In this document: piece by piece, positions 41,990-50,802 of the stretch
How positions within the stretch are numbered: position 1 is the stretch's first letter
How the letters are laid out: every line of letters starts with the position of its first letter
Origin: Hungatella_A sp034142505
GTDB lineage: Bacteria > Bacillota > Clostridia > Lachnospirales > Lachnospiraceae
Assembly: GCA_034142505.1 (NCBI GenBank)
Contig: JAWZDV010000022.1
Coordinates: forward strand, 62,001-126,000
Length of the DNA stretch: 64,000 nucleotides
Reading direction: 5' to 3'
The notes under the pieces: model-generated
Database searches by the model: none
What the model saw: the letters and a program-made list of their open reading frames with translations, nothing else
Told to the model about the DNA's origin: nothing
Made by a program: the position numbers and the translations under genes

Positions 41990-43552
41990 ATGAATTATGT
42001 AAACCCAGTGATCCGGGGATTTTACCCGGACCCCAGCGTTTGCCGGGCGAATGGGAAATATTATCTGGTGTGCAGCAGTATGCATTATTTTCCATCTATT
42101 CCCCTGTTTGAGAGTGAAGATCTGGTGAACTGGAATCAGATAGGCTGGTGTCTGACGAGAAAAAGCCAGATCAATCTGGAGGGGGTGCCAAGTTCAGGAG
42201 GCATCTTTGCGCCAACGATCCGGTATCATGACGGCCGGTTTTTTGTGGTGACGACGGATGACAGCAGGCACAGGAATTTTTATGTTTATACGGATGATAT
42301 TTATGGAGAGTGGTCCGATCCTATTGATGTGGATCAGGGGGGGATTGATCCATCTCTGTATTTTGAGGAGGACCGGGTTTATTTTACCAGCAATGGCCGG
42401 GATGAAAACCATGTTCCCTGCATTTACCAGTGTGAGATTGAGATATCCACGGGGAGGAAGCTGACGGAAAGCCGGATTATCTGGCGGGGATCGGGAGGAA
42501 GACTGGTGGAGGGGCCGCATTTGTATAAGATAGAAGACTACTACTATCTGCTGGCGGCGGAGGGAGGAACGGAGTATGGGCATATGGTGACGTATGCCAG
42601 AGGTGAGACTCCTTACGGACCCTTTGACGGTTATCCCGGCAATCCGGTTCTGACCAACCGCAATCTGGGAGATGATGAGATACAGGGCGTCGGCCATGGA
42701 GATCTGATTCAGGATTGGGATGGGAACTGGTGGCTGCTCCATCTGGGCTTTCGGCAGATGGCACTGTGGAAGCAGTACCATCATCTGGGCCGTGAAGTTT
42801 TCCTGACACCGGTGTACTGGGATGGTGAAGGCTGGTTTCGGGCGGGAGACCGGGGGATTGCCGAAAAAGAAGTGAGTGTCCAGGCAGTCAAAAAAGAAAT
42901 TCACCAGAACTTTTGTAAGCAGGTGGATTTTTCCCGGGAGCATTGGGACGAGCAGTGGTCTTATATTCGGAATCCGGTACAGGAGTGTTATGAAATTGAA
43001 AAAAACAGATTGAGAATCCGTGCGTCATCCTGTTCTCTGCGTGATGTGGGATCACCGTCCTTTTTGGGAATCCGTCAGAGGGAATTTACCGGCAGTCTCA
43101 CCGTCTGCGTTAAGCCGGGATATGGGGAGGCGGGGGTCAGCATTTATATGGATGAAAATCATCATTATGATCTTGCGGTGAGATGCGGCGGGGATGGCAT
43201 GGAGTATGTGAGCAGAATCTGTATCGGTGGAATGATGGACGAGCAGTGCAGGGCGGCAGATATGGCAGATATGGCGGAGTCAGCGGATGCGGCGGACAGA
43301 GAAACGAGTGTCCGCATGGAAATTCAATTTTTCAGGGATCACTACCTCATGACTGTGAAAGCAGGGGATATCATCTGTCTGGAACGGCAGATGGCGGGTA
43401 AATATCTATCCTCTGAAGTGGCAGGCGGTTTTACCGGCGTCTTCTTTGGACTGTACGCCTATGACTATGAGGATGGAAAACAGTGGAGTGAATTTACAGA
43501 TTTGAAACTTGTCTTTTCCGATGGGAAAGAGGACGTAAATCAACAGCAATGA
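41990..43552 (+). CDS. glycoside hydrolase family 43 (beta-xylosidase/arabinofuranosidase)
   Basis: The 520-residue enzyme has the five-bladed GH43 propeller with the three catalytic acids visible: Asp14 in GFYPDPSVCR, Asp120 in GGIDPSLYF and Glu174 in RLVEGPHLYK. The C-terminal half is the beta-sandwich domain (GH43_C2/DUF1349-like) found in XynB-type beta-xylosidases. No signal peptide, so it is cytoplasmic. A run of five 9-base repeats (43256-43300) adds ADMADMAESADAADR in the sandwich domain. ATG 41990 gives the family-typical MNYVNPVIRGFYPDPS; a GTG at 41978 is an alternative. Exact specificity is open. Confidence 0.9.
   Translation: MNYVNPVIRGFYPDPSVCRANGKYYLVCSSMHYFPSIPLFESEDLVNWNQIGWCLTRKSQINLEGVPSSGGIFAPTIRYHDGRFFVVTTDDSRHRNFYVYTDDIYGEWSDPIDVDQGGIDPSLYFEEDRVYFTSNGRDENHVPCIYQCEIEISTGRKLTESRIIWRGSGGRLVEGPHLYKIEDYYYLLAAEGGTEYGHMVTYARGETPYGPFDGYPGNPVLTNRNLGDDEIQGVGHGDLIQDWDGNWWLLHLGFRQMALWKQYHHLGREVFLTPVYWDGEGWFRAGDRGIAEKEVSVQAVKKEIHQNFCKQVDFSREHWDEQWSYIRNPVQECYEIEKNRLRIRASSCSLRDVGSPSFLGIRQREFTGSLTVCVKPGYGEAGVSIYMDENHHYDLAVRCGGDGMEYVSRICIGGMMDEQCRAADMADMAESADAADRETSVRMEIQFFRDHYLMTVKAGDIICLERQMAGKYLSSEVAGGFTGVFFGLYAYDYEDGKQWSEFTDLKLVFSDGKEDVNQQQ
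43256..43300 (+). repeat. in-frame 9-bp tandem repeat (5 units) in the GH43 gene
   Basis: GCAGATATG, GCAGATATG, GCGGAGTCA, GCGGATGCG and GCGGACAGA encode ADM-ADM-AES-ADA-ADR. The first two units are identical, suggesting recent slippage, in a surface loop of the C-terminal sandwich domain. Confidence 0.8.
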
Positions 43553-43559
43553 AACCGGG

Positions 43560-43612
43560 GCAGCCCGGAATGGACTTATCAGCAGGATAAAGTGCATTCC
43601 GGGCTGCTTTTT
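43560..43612 (+). terminator. terminator after the GH43 gene
   Basis: Perfect 13-bp stem GCAGCCCGGAATG/CATTCCGGGCTGC followed by TTTTT. It ends the module B operon in front of the convergent dinD gene. Confidence 0.92.
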
Positions 43613-43630
43613 AAAACAAATTAAAAACTC

Positions 43631-44488
43631 TTACTCATCAAGGATAGGCAGTTCTTTTTTTTCCTTTAACTTTTTAAGCTGCTCCCGGCCAATCTCAGCT
43701 ATGCTTTTCTCGGGGGTAGGCAAATCTTCTGGCATTGTACCGTTATTTTTTGCAATGGCCTCACGGACAGTTTGTCCAACCTTATAGTGAATGCCGCTTG
43801 CCATGTCTAATCCCTGCGGTTGATCTCGGCGTAATTTAGCTTCTGTCTGTGTAATGCGGAACAGATTTGCTCCAAGTTCTTCGCTTCCCATATGGTCAAG
43901 AATTTTCTCACTCTTTTTGAGTTTTTTCCGTCTGTGAATGTCGGCGGCAGTCAAACCACCATACAATCCCATATAACCCGCATTTTGAAACTGAGCGTAT
44001 TCCACTTGGTCGGTGATGCCTGCTTCATTTGCTGCATTTGCAAGCATAGCGTTCCAGGTAGTAACTTCGCCACGGATAACAAGGCGTTTATTGTCCTCGT
44101 CTAAGCGGTTAAAAGCGTCTGCGATTTCCTGTCTGCGGGTTTGAATAGCAAAGTAAGTTTGACCGAGGGCAATGGTTTCCTTGCGTGGGTCGCCGTTTTG
44201 TACGATGAGGTAACACGCATAGCGGGAAAGTTCATAATCCACAATTTTTTTACTAGCCCCTTTTGGCATGGCGATCGTTTTGCTGACCTCGACAAAATGA
44301 TCTGCACATTCAAATCCACTGTTTTGACAGGAAAGCATGGCTTTGTCGATGACCTTTGAAAAGTTACGCCATTGAATGTAGTCAAGAACCAATGAAAGTT
44401 CACGGGCATACCAAAATTCAATACCAATTTCATTGGTGTGTTTTATATCTTCAAATTGTTTGTATTCTGTTGCAATTAGCGTTGCCAA
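43631..44488 (-). CDS. dinD: DNA damage-inducible protein D (DinD)
   Basis: The 285-residue protein matches DinD: an N-terminal BRO/KilA-type domain (EFWYARELSLVLDYIQWRNF, then VEVSKTIAMPKGASK) and a second part with GQTYFAIQTRRQEIADAFNR, and VRGEVTTWN-like and GLYGGLTAADIHRRK segments. In E. coli DinD inhibits RecA strand exchange and is SOS-induced. The start is a TTG at 44488 behind AAGGTGG; no ATG is available in frame. It is AT-richer than its neighbours and inverted between modules B and C. No Firmicutes-type LexA box (GAAC-N4-GTTC) was found upstream, so SOS control is not supported by the sequence. Confidence 0.88.
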   Translation of the reverse strand: MATLIATEYKQFEDIKHTNEIGIEFWYARELSLVLDYIQWRNFSKVIDKAMLSCQNSGFECADHFVEVSKTIAMPKGASKKIVDYELSRYACYLIVQNGDPRKETIALGQTYFAIQTRRQEIADAFNRLDEDNKRLVIRGEVTTWNAMLANAANEAGITDQVEYAQFQNAGYMGLYGGLTAADIHRRKKLKKSEKILDHMGSEELGANLFRITQTEAKLRRDQPQGLDMASGIHYKVGQTVREAIAKNNGTMPEDLPTPEKSIAEIGREQLKKLKEKKELPILDE

Positions 44489-44632
44489 ATTCTCACCACC
44501 TTTTCATCCATTATATCATACTGTACGACAAGATTAAACAAAAAATCAATCTGCAAATTTTTGTCAGTCAATGGTACAATAGTAGAAAATGACAGAAATC
44601 GACATTTGCGCTGAAAGAATGGGGGAGTAAAC

Positions 44633-45418
44633 ATGGAGGGGACAGGAGAGAAGAAGTACCGGGTATTTTTAATTGATGATGAGCCGTGGGCTCTGGTGTA
44701 TTTAGAAAAGATCGTGGACTGGGGGCAGTATGGGTTTGAGATAGCTGGGATGTTTGAAAATTCGGTGGAGGGGTTTAACCGGATGGTGGCGGAGCTGCCG
44801 GATCTGGTTTTTATCGATATCCGCATGCCGGATTTAGATGGACTGGAGTTTATGAAAAAAGCTGTGGAGGCCGGGATTTCCTGCCGTTTCGTGGTAGTCA
44901 GCGGATTTGCGGAATTTTCCTATGCCCAGGAGGCCATCCGCATGGGGGTGGTGAGTGATTATTGTCTGAAACCGATTGCCAGGGATAAGTTAGAGACTCT
45001 GTTGGGGAAGCTGTGTGAGGAGCTTGCAGAGCAGAAAAAACAGCAGGAATCGGAGATGGTTCCTTTGGCGGAAAATCCGGTTTTTCAGGAACTTTTGACT
45101 TATATGCGGGCTCATTTCCAGGAAAAACTGGTGCTCAAGGAGCTGGCGAAGCAGTTTCATTTGAATGCCAATTATTGCTGCGCACTGTTTAACAAAGAGA
45201 CTGGCGGATCATTTTCCGAATACCTGCTGGCCATCCGGATGAAGGAGGCGAAACGGCTGCTGTCCCATACCTCCATGTCTTTAGAGGAGATCGCTGAGCA
45301 GTGCGGCATTCAGGATTATTCTTATTTCAACAAAGTATTTAAAAAATACAGTGGGGAAACGCCGAGCCAGTATCGGAAAAGAGAGACCGGTGCTCACCAC
45401 AGGGGAGGCGGCATATGA
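44633..45418 (+). CDS. response regulator with AraC output domain (YesN type), module C
   Basis: The 261-residue protein has a receiver domain (IDDEP pocket, Asp62 in DLVFIDIRMP) and an AraC domain (LVLKELAKQFHLNANYCCAL and MSLEEIAEQCGIQDYSYFNK). Around the switch lysine the receiver reads MGVVSDYCLKP, one residue longer than the GVxDYLLKP of the other two regulators. In this module regulator and kinase are on the same strand as the transporter and come first. The kinase start overlaps its stop (ATGA). Confidence 0.92.
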   Translation: MEGTGEKKYRVFLIDDEPWALVYLEKIVDWGQYGFEIAGMFENSVEGFNRMVAELPDLVFIDIRMPDLDGLEFMKKAVEAGISCRFVVVSGFAEFSYAQEAIRMGVVSDYCLKPIARDKLETLLGKLCEELAEQKKQQESEMVPLAENPVFQELLTYMRAHFQEKLVLKELAKQFHLNANYCCALFNKETGGSFSEYLLAIRMKEAKRLLSHTSMSLEEIAEQCGIQDYSYFNKVFKKYSGETPSQYRKRETGAHHRGGGI

Positions 45419-47118
45419 AACTGAGTTTTCGGAAATGTATTGTGCTGATTATTCTTGGCGCAATTGTGATACAGGTGGGAATCCAATCTTATTACATCAA
45501 AAAAATTGCGGATGATTCGGCGAAACGTCTGCTGGCCTACACTGATAATACGGTTAAACAGATTGAGAATAATCTGGATGAGGCGTTTAAGAGCATTGCG
45601 TATACCGCTACCTATTTTTCCATCAATTCCGGGGTGAAGAAGTATTTGCTGGAGGAAGATCCTCTGGAAAAATATAAGACACTTCCCTATGTAAATGACA
45701 CCTGCCAGGCGATGGCCGCTATGAATTCCCAGATACAGAATGCCATGCTGTATGACAGGCAGGGAAACTGTGTGTATAGTTACAGTTCCCCGGAACTTAA
45801 GGCTTATGAGGAACTGAAACAGATAGAACGCCAATATTATGAGGACGCGGTGAATAATCGGTTCATTTATGTAAACCGAGAGGAGGGGCAGGAGATTCTT
45901 CTGTGCATCTCGCCGGTCTACGGCAATAAATCGGCTGTTTTTAAAGACAGCCAGAGAATCGGAACTGTCATGCTTGTCATCCGCCCCCATGCCATTATGA
46001 AGGTGCTGGAGGAGACAGGGAACGAGGAGGAGGTGACCTTTTTCCTGCTGGACCCGGAAGGAGAAATCATGGCCTCCAATTCACCGGAGGGGAGCCTGGA
46101 GAGAGGAGTACCTGGATATACTTATCTGGAACGGGAGGTGTGGGGAAATCAGGGCTTTTTCATCATCGGAAAAATAAACAACCGCCAGGTGGTGAAACAG
46201 TACGACTTATTCCGCAGCCAGATGCTTCTAAGCTGTGTGGTGATGGTGGGAATGCTTCTTTTGATTGGCTGGCTGTTTAACCACACCATCGCGCATCCCA
46301 TCGACCGGCTGATCGGGGAGGTGGCGGAGCTGGAGACGAACCGCCGGAAGAAGCAGTTGACGGGAACCTATCATTTTCAGCTTACTTCCCTGGTTGATAA
46401 GATGAATGAGATGCTGCGGAATAATGATTTCATGTCCCGGCGTATCTTTGAAACCCAGCAGAGACTGTATGAGGCGGAGCTTTTGAAGACGGAAAGTGAG
46501 CTGTACGCGCTGCGCAGTCAGATTAACCCGCATTTTCTGTTTAACACACTGCAGTGTATGGGAGGTATCGCTCTGATGAATGACCAGCCGGTGGTGGCGG
46601 AAATGGCATCCCATATGGCGGAGATTTTCCGCTACTCCATCAAGGAGGGGGATAAGGTCACGGTGGAGGAGGAGCAGGAATTTCTGAAAAAATATTTATA
46701 TATTATGGATGTGCGGTTTAACGGAAGATTTACCTGGAAGATGGAGATCGAGAAGGAGATCCTGCCCTGTCGGATCGACAAGATGATTCTGCAGCCGCTG
46801 GTGGAAAATGCGGTTTACCATGGGCTGGAGAAACGGAGGGAGCCGGGAGGGGAACTTCGGATTGAGGGCAGGCGGGATAGAGAAACGATTCTCTTTACCG
46901 TATCGGATAATGGGGGGCGGATTGACAAAGAGCAGCTGCGGCATCTTCAGGAAACCCTTAAAAATCCCGAACGGCTGGAACAGGAAAAACGGGAAAGAAA
47001 GAGGATTGGCATCGTGAATATCCAGAGCCGTTTAAAGCTGATGTACGGGGATCTTGGGGGAGTGGATATCGATGTGAAGGACGGAATCACCCAGGTTACC
47101 TTAAGGATTCCCATATAA
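45415..47118 (+). CDS. sensor histidine kinase (YesM type), module C
   Basis: The 567-residue kinase has an N-terminal helix (CIVLIILGAIVIQVGIQSYY), an external Cache-like domain, a second helix (MLLSCVVMVGMLLLIGWLF), HAMP, and the His_kinase domain with LRSQINPHFLFNTLQCMGGI. The ATPase domain shows KMILQPLVENAVYHGL and IGIVNIQSRLKLMYG. It is more like typical YesM kinases than the module A/B pair, which are closer to each other. Predicted to phosphorylate Asp62 of the upstream regulator. Confidence 0.93.
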   Translation: MKLSFRKCIVLIILGAIVIQVGIQSYYIKKIADDSAKRLLAYTDNTVKQIENNLDEAFKSIAYTATYFSINSGVKKYLLEEDPLEKYKTLPYVNDTCQAMAAMNSQIQNAMLYDRQGNCVYSYSSPELKAYEELKQIERQYYEDAVNNRFIYVNREEGQEILLCISPVYGNKSAVFKDSQRIGTVMLVIRPHAIMKVLEETGNEEEVTFFLLDPEGEIMASNSPEGSLERGVPGYTYLEREVWGNQGFFIIGKINNRQVVKQYDLFRSQMLLSCVVMVGMLLLIGWLFNHTIAHPIDRLIGEVAELETNRRKKQLTGTYHFQLTSLVDKMNEMLRNNDFMSRRIFETQQRLYEAELLKTESELYALRSQINPHFLFNTLQCMGGIALMNDQPVVAEMASHMAEIFRYSIKEGDKVTVEEEQEFLKKYLYIMDVRFNGRFTWKMEIEKEILPCRIDKMILQPLVENAVYHGLEKRREPGGELRIEGRRDRETILFTVSDNGGRIDKEQLRHLQETLKNPERLEQEKRERKRIGIVNIQSRLKLMYGDLGGVDIDVKDGITQVTLRIPI

Positions 47119-47179
47119 CTGAGTTTATTACCAAAAATACTGATTTGGCTTCATGGACCGCAAATTTCTCTTTTGTTAC

Positions 47180-47205
47180 AATAACTGTATCAAATAACTG
47201 TATCA
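47180..47205 (+). repeat. perfect 13-bp tandem duplication upstream of module C permeases
   Basis: AATAACTGTATCA occurs twice head to tail at 47180-47192 and 47193-47205, just in front of the AAGGAG of the permease gene. A possible -10 (TACAAT, 47177-47182) overlaps the first unit, with TGGACC 17 bases upstream as a weak -35. Confidence 0.7.
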
Positions 47206-47227
47206 AGAGAGAAAGGAGCTATGGACC

Positions 47228-48139
47228 TTGAAACATCGAGCACTCAGAAAGAATTTTAAGAAAAACAGAGTTCTGTATTTATTTCTGTTTCCTATGATTG
47301 TCTATATTATTATCTTCCACTATATGCCTATGGCGGGGCTGCAGATTGCATTTAAGAACTTTGTTGCGACAAAGGGGATATGGGGGAGTGAGTGGGTGGG
47401 CTTCCAGTATTTCACCCAGTTTTTTACTTCCCCCATGTTTGGGAAGCTGCTGAAAAATACGCTGGTCATCAGTTTATATCAGCTGGTCTTCAGTTTTCCG
47501 ATCCCAATCGTGCTGGCATTAATTCTAAACTACACGCCGAACCAGAGACTGAAAAAATTAACACAGACGGCGACCTACGCCCCGCATTTTATTTCCACCG
47601 TAGTTCTGGTGGGGATGATGTTTGTCTTCTTTGATCCGGTGGCGGGGATTGGAACCACGATCTTAAAAGCGTTTGGGATGCAAAATCCCCAGGTGCTCAC
47701 AGAACCTTCCGCATTTCCCCATTTGTATGTATGGTCGGCGATCTGGCAGAGTACGGGGTGGGCCTCCATCATTTACATAGCGGCTCTTGCGGGGGTCGGG
47801 CCGGAACTTCACGAGGCGGCCATCGCCGATGGAGCCAGCAAGCTGCAGAGAATTTTCTACATTGACATTCCCATGCTGATTCCCACGGCGGTGATCCTGT
47901 TGATTTTAAACTGTGGCAATATCATGAACCTGGGATTTGAAAAGGTGTTTTTAATGCAGACGGCGCCGAATCTTTCTACCTCTGAAATCATCAGTACCTA
48001 CGTCTATAAGATTGGCCTGCAGGGGCAGCAGTATTCTTATGCTTCTGCAATCGGCCTGTTCAACAACGTGATCAATTTCAGTATTCTGGTTCTGGTCAAC
48101 CGGATAGCTGGAAAAACCACGGAAAATTCACTGTGGTAG
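47228..48139 (+). CDS. ABC transporter permease (LplB type), module C
   Basis: The 303-residue membrane protein has six hydrophobic segments, a basic N-terminus, YLFLFPMIVYIIIFHYMPM and the LplB-typical GLQIAFKNFVATKGIWGSEW, with the EAA loop LHEAAIADGASKLQRIFYI. These permeases work with YtcP and LipO-type binding proteins for complex saccharides such as glycosaminoglycan or pectin fragments. The start is a TTG at 47228 with AAGGAG nine bases upstream; the ATG at 47221 is out of frame and opens only a 12-codon ORF. Confidence 0.92.
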   Translation: MKHRALRKNFKKNRVLYLFLFPMIVYIIIFHYMPMAGLQIAFKNFVATKGIWGSEWVGFQYFTQFFTSPMFGKLLKNTLVISLYQLVFSFPIPIVLALILNYTPNQRLKKLTQTATYAPHFISTVVLVGMMFVFFDPVAGIGTTILKAFGMQNPQVLTEPSAFPHLYVWSAIWQSTGWASIIYIAALAGVGPELHEAAIADGASKLQRIFYIDIPMLIPTAVILLILNCGNIMNLGFEKVFLMQTAPNLSTSEIISTYVYKIGLQGQQYSYASAIGLFNNVINFSILVLVNRIAGKTTENSLW

Positions 48140-48151
48140 AGGAGGGGGATT

Positions 48152-49054
48152 ATGGAGACAAAAGCAGTGAAAGCCGGAAAAGGGGACCGGGTGTTTAATG
48201 CCGCGGTGACAGTCATTTCAATTGTAATGCTGGTGATTGCCTTGTATCCGCTGTACTTTGTGATCATCGCATCCATCAGCTCCCCGGAAGATATTTCTCT
48301 TGGCAAGGTGGTATTTTTACCTTCCGGCGTCAACTTCAAAGCCTATGAGTTTGTGCTGAGTGAATGGAAAATCTGGCGGGGATATTTAAACACGATCTTT
48401 TACACTGCCGCTGGGACGGTGATTGGCACCAGCGTGACGCTTCTGGCGGCCTTTGCACTATCGCGGAGAGATTTGCCGGGGCGCAATGCGATTACCAAGT
48501 TTTTGGTGTTTACCATGTTTTTTTCCGGCGGACTGATTCCTACCTATATGGTGGTCAGCAGCCTGCATCTGGTCAATACCAGAACGATCCTGGTGCTGAT
48601 GGGTACCGTCACGGTTTATAACATGATTATTGCCAAGACCTTTTTCCAGAACAGCCTGCCGGAGGAACTGGTGGAGGCGGCACAGTTGGATGGCTGTGGC
48701 ATTGGCCAGTTCTTTTTCAGGATTGCACTTCCCTGTTCCAAAGCGATTTTGGCAGTGATTGCCCTGTATGTGGGCGTGAGCCAGTGGAATTCTTATTTCA
48801 CGGCCATGATTTATACCACGAATCAGGAAATCGCACCGCTTCAGCTGGTGCTTCGGGACATTCTGATTCTGGGCCAGCAGCTGACGCAGATCACAGATCC
48901 GTCGGAGATTGAAGCGCTGGTGGAACGGCAGAAGGTAGCGCAGATTATCAAATACGTGGTCATTATTATCTCGTCGGTGCCGGTCATCTGTATCTATCCG
49001 TTCCTGCAGAAGTTTTTTGTCAAGGGCGTGATGATTGGATCGGTCAAGGGGTGA
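48152..49054 (+). CDS. ABC transporter permease (YtcP type), module C
   Basis: The 300-residue protein has six hydrophobic segments, the YtcP-like IASISSPEDISLGKVVFLPS and FTMFFSGGLIPTYMVVSSLH, and the EAA loop LVEAAQLDGCGIGQFFFRI. The C-terminus GVMIGSVKG is typical. It follows the LplB-type gene after 12 bases and is in turn followed by the binding protein after a 73-base gap. No ATPase is encoded nearby. Confidence 0.93.
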   Translation: METKAVKAGKGDRVFNAAVTVISIVMLVIALYPLYFVIIASISSPEDISLGKVVFLPSGVNFKAYEFVLSEWKIWRGYLNTIFYTAAGTVIGTSVTLLAAFALSRRDLPGRNAITKFLVFTMFFSGGLIPTYMVVSSLHLVNTRTILVLMGTVTVYNMIIAKTFFQNSLPEELVEAAQLDGCGIGQFFFRIALPCSKAILAVIALYVGVSQWNSYFTAMIYTTNQEIAPLQLVLRDILILGQQLTQITDPSEIEALVERQKVAQIIKYVVIIISSVPVICIYPFLQKFFVKGVMIGSVKG

Positions 49055-49127
49055 AAAAGGTGATATGCCCCTTGGGGCAGGTGCGCTTTGTACGGTAAAG
49101 TATAAAATAATAAATGGAGGGATCAGC

Positions 49128-50780
49128 ATGAAACAGAAACGATGGATCGCAGTGGTAACAGCAGTGACAATGACAGTACTGGCAGGATGCGGCCAGGGAA
49201 CAGGAGCAGGAGCCGGGGAGAAGGCGCCTGCCACATCAGGGGCGGATGCCGGTGGAAGCGCGGCGGTGGCGGATGCGGTCAATAAAACCGGTTATCCCAT
49301 TATGAACACGGATTATACCTTTAAAATTGTCTACCCGGTGGCGACGACAGATAAAATAGGAAGCTGGGAAAATAAAGACTTTGTGAAAAAGATAGCGGAG
49401 GAGACCGGACTTACGATCGAGTGGAAAGGAATCCCGGAGACATCCTTTAATGACCAGGTCGCCATCATGATTGCGGCAGGAGACCTTCCGGATGCATTTA
49501 TCGGTCAGATTCCCAACTTTGCCCAGTTCCTGGACGCCTTTGTGAAGCTAAACGGTATGGTGGAGGAGTATGCCCCCAACGTGACGGAATTCTTTGAGAG
49601 ATATCCCAATATTAAGACGGCCAGTCTCTTCCCGGACGGCTCCATGTACGGTCTGCCAACGGCCCAGATGGATGGCTACGTGGCCAATAAGAGCTTTGCC
49701 ATCAACCGGAAATGGCTGGAACATGTGGGGATGGAGATGCCGGAGACGGCGGACGAGCTGTTTGATGTGCTGATGGCGTTTAAAACCCAGGACCCCAACG
49801 GCAATGGGATGGCAGATGAAATTCCGTTTACCTTTTATAAAGAAAGAAAATTTGATATTTTAAAATCCGCATTTGGATTTGCAGGATATGACGAAAAAGA
49901 CTATGGCTATCCATTCCTCTGCGTGGAGGACGGCAAGGTGGACTTTTATCCGGTTTCGGACAAGTATTGCCAGTACCTGGAATATTTAAATAAATTATAT
50001 TCAAACGGCTTGATCGATCCCAACGGTTTTATCCAGGAAGAGGTGGATATGATAGCCAAGGGGACGAACAATCAGGTGGGAATGTTCCCCAACTATTCCT
50101 ATGATGATATCACCGTGGGCCAGTATGCGGAGGATTACACCTATTTACTGCCTCTGAAAGATCAGAACGGAGAGCGGCACTATCTGCCAAACGCCTGGTC
50201 CGGTACGGTCAGAATCAACCAGTTTTCCATCACCAACACCTGCCCTTATCCAGAGGCCATGGTGAGACTATATGATTATATCAACAGTTCCTTTGACAAC
50301 CGGATGCTGTTTGGCTGGGGCCCCAAGGATATGGCATGGGTGGAAAATGCGGACGGCACTCTGTCCAAGAAGGCGGACCCGGTTTTAGACGGGTACAGCA
50401 GTTATGCCGAGGTACGCCATACCCTGTCCATGGGAACCAAAGGAGTGACACTGTGGTCGGAGGAGGACAATGCCAGGTTTGCCGTGACATCGGACCGGGA
50501 GCGCAAATTCATGGAGCGCCAGGAACCGTATATGACATATGCCGTGGAGGAGTTTATTCCGGAGGGGCAGAATAATCCTGAGGATATGCAGGAGATCAAT
50601 GTGCTGCTCACGGAACTGAGAACTTATCTGGACAACTTCATGGCGGAATGTGTCATGAACGGAGTTACGCAAGACAAATGGCAGCGTCATCTTGAGGACT
50701 GTAAGAAATTTAAATACGAAAGATATCAGGAACTGAACCAGATTTACTATGACAGGATGAAGCAGCTGGCAGAACAATAG
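49128..50780 (+). CDS. LipO-type ABC transporter binding lipoprotein, module C
   Basis: The 550-residue protein has a lipoprotein signal (MKQKRWIAVVTAVTMTVLAG then Cys) followed by a Gly/Ala-rich tether, and the large binding-protein fold that goes with LplB/YtcP permeases: NTDYTFKIVYPVATT, GLTIEWKGIPETSFNDQVAI, MIAAGDLPDAFIG, AFKTQDPNGNGMADEIPFTF. The last of these is a calcium-binding-like DPNGNGxxDE loop common in this group. The start at 49128 has GGAGGG upstream. It is not followed by a hairpin; the sulfatase begins 22 bases later, so both are co-translated. Confidence 0.92.
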   Translation: MKQKRWIAVVTAVTMTVLAGCGQGTGAGAGEKAPATSGADAGGSAAVADAVNKTGYPIMNTDYTFKIVYPVATTDKIGSWENKDFVKKIAEETGLTIEWKGIPETSFNDQVAIMIAAGDLPDAFIGQIPNFAQFLDAFVKLNGMVEEYAPNVTEFFERYPNIKTASLFPDGSMYGLPTAQMDGYVANKSFAINRKWLEHVGMEMPETADELFDVLMAFKTQDPNGNGMADEIPFTFYKERKFDILKSAFGFAGYDEKDYGYPFLCVEDGKVDFYPVSDKYCQYLEYLNKLYSNGLIDPNGFIQEEVDMIAKGTNNQVGMFPNYSYDDITVGQYAEDYTYLLPLKDQNGERHYLPNAWSGTVRINQFSITNTCPYPEAMVRLYDYINSSFDNRMLFGWGPKDMAWVENADGTLSKKADPVLDGYSSYAEVRHTLSMGTKGVTLWSEEDNARFAVTSDRERKFMERQEPYMTYAVEEFIPEGQNNPEDMQEINVLLTELRTYLDNFMAECVMNGVTQDKWQRHLEDCKKFKYERYQELNQIYYDRMKQLAEQ

Positions 50781-50802
50781 CGGGAAATGAGGTGTGAAAG
50801 CA

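Noticed and set aside
43631..44488. Toxin-antitoxin or phage remnant around dinD
   Set aside because: The BRO/KilA-like N-terminus is also found in phage proteins, but the gene is full-length DinD with no phage or partner gene nearby.
44489..44632. LexA (SOS) box upstream of dinD
   Set aside because: Neither GAAC-N4-GTTC nor the E. coli type CTG-N10-CAG could be found in a suitable place.
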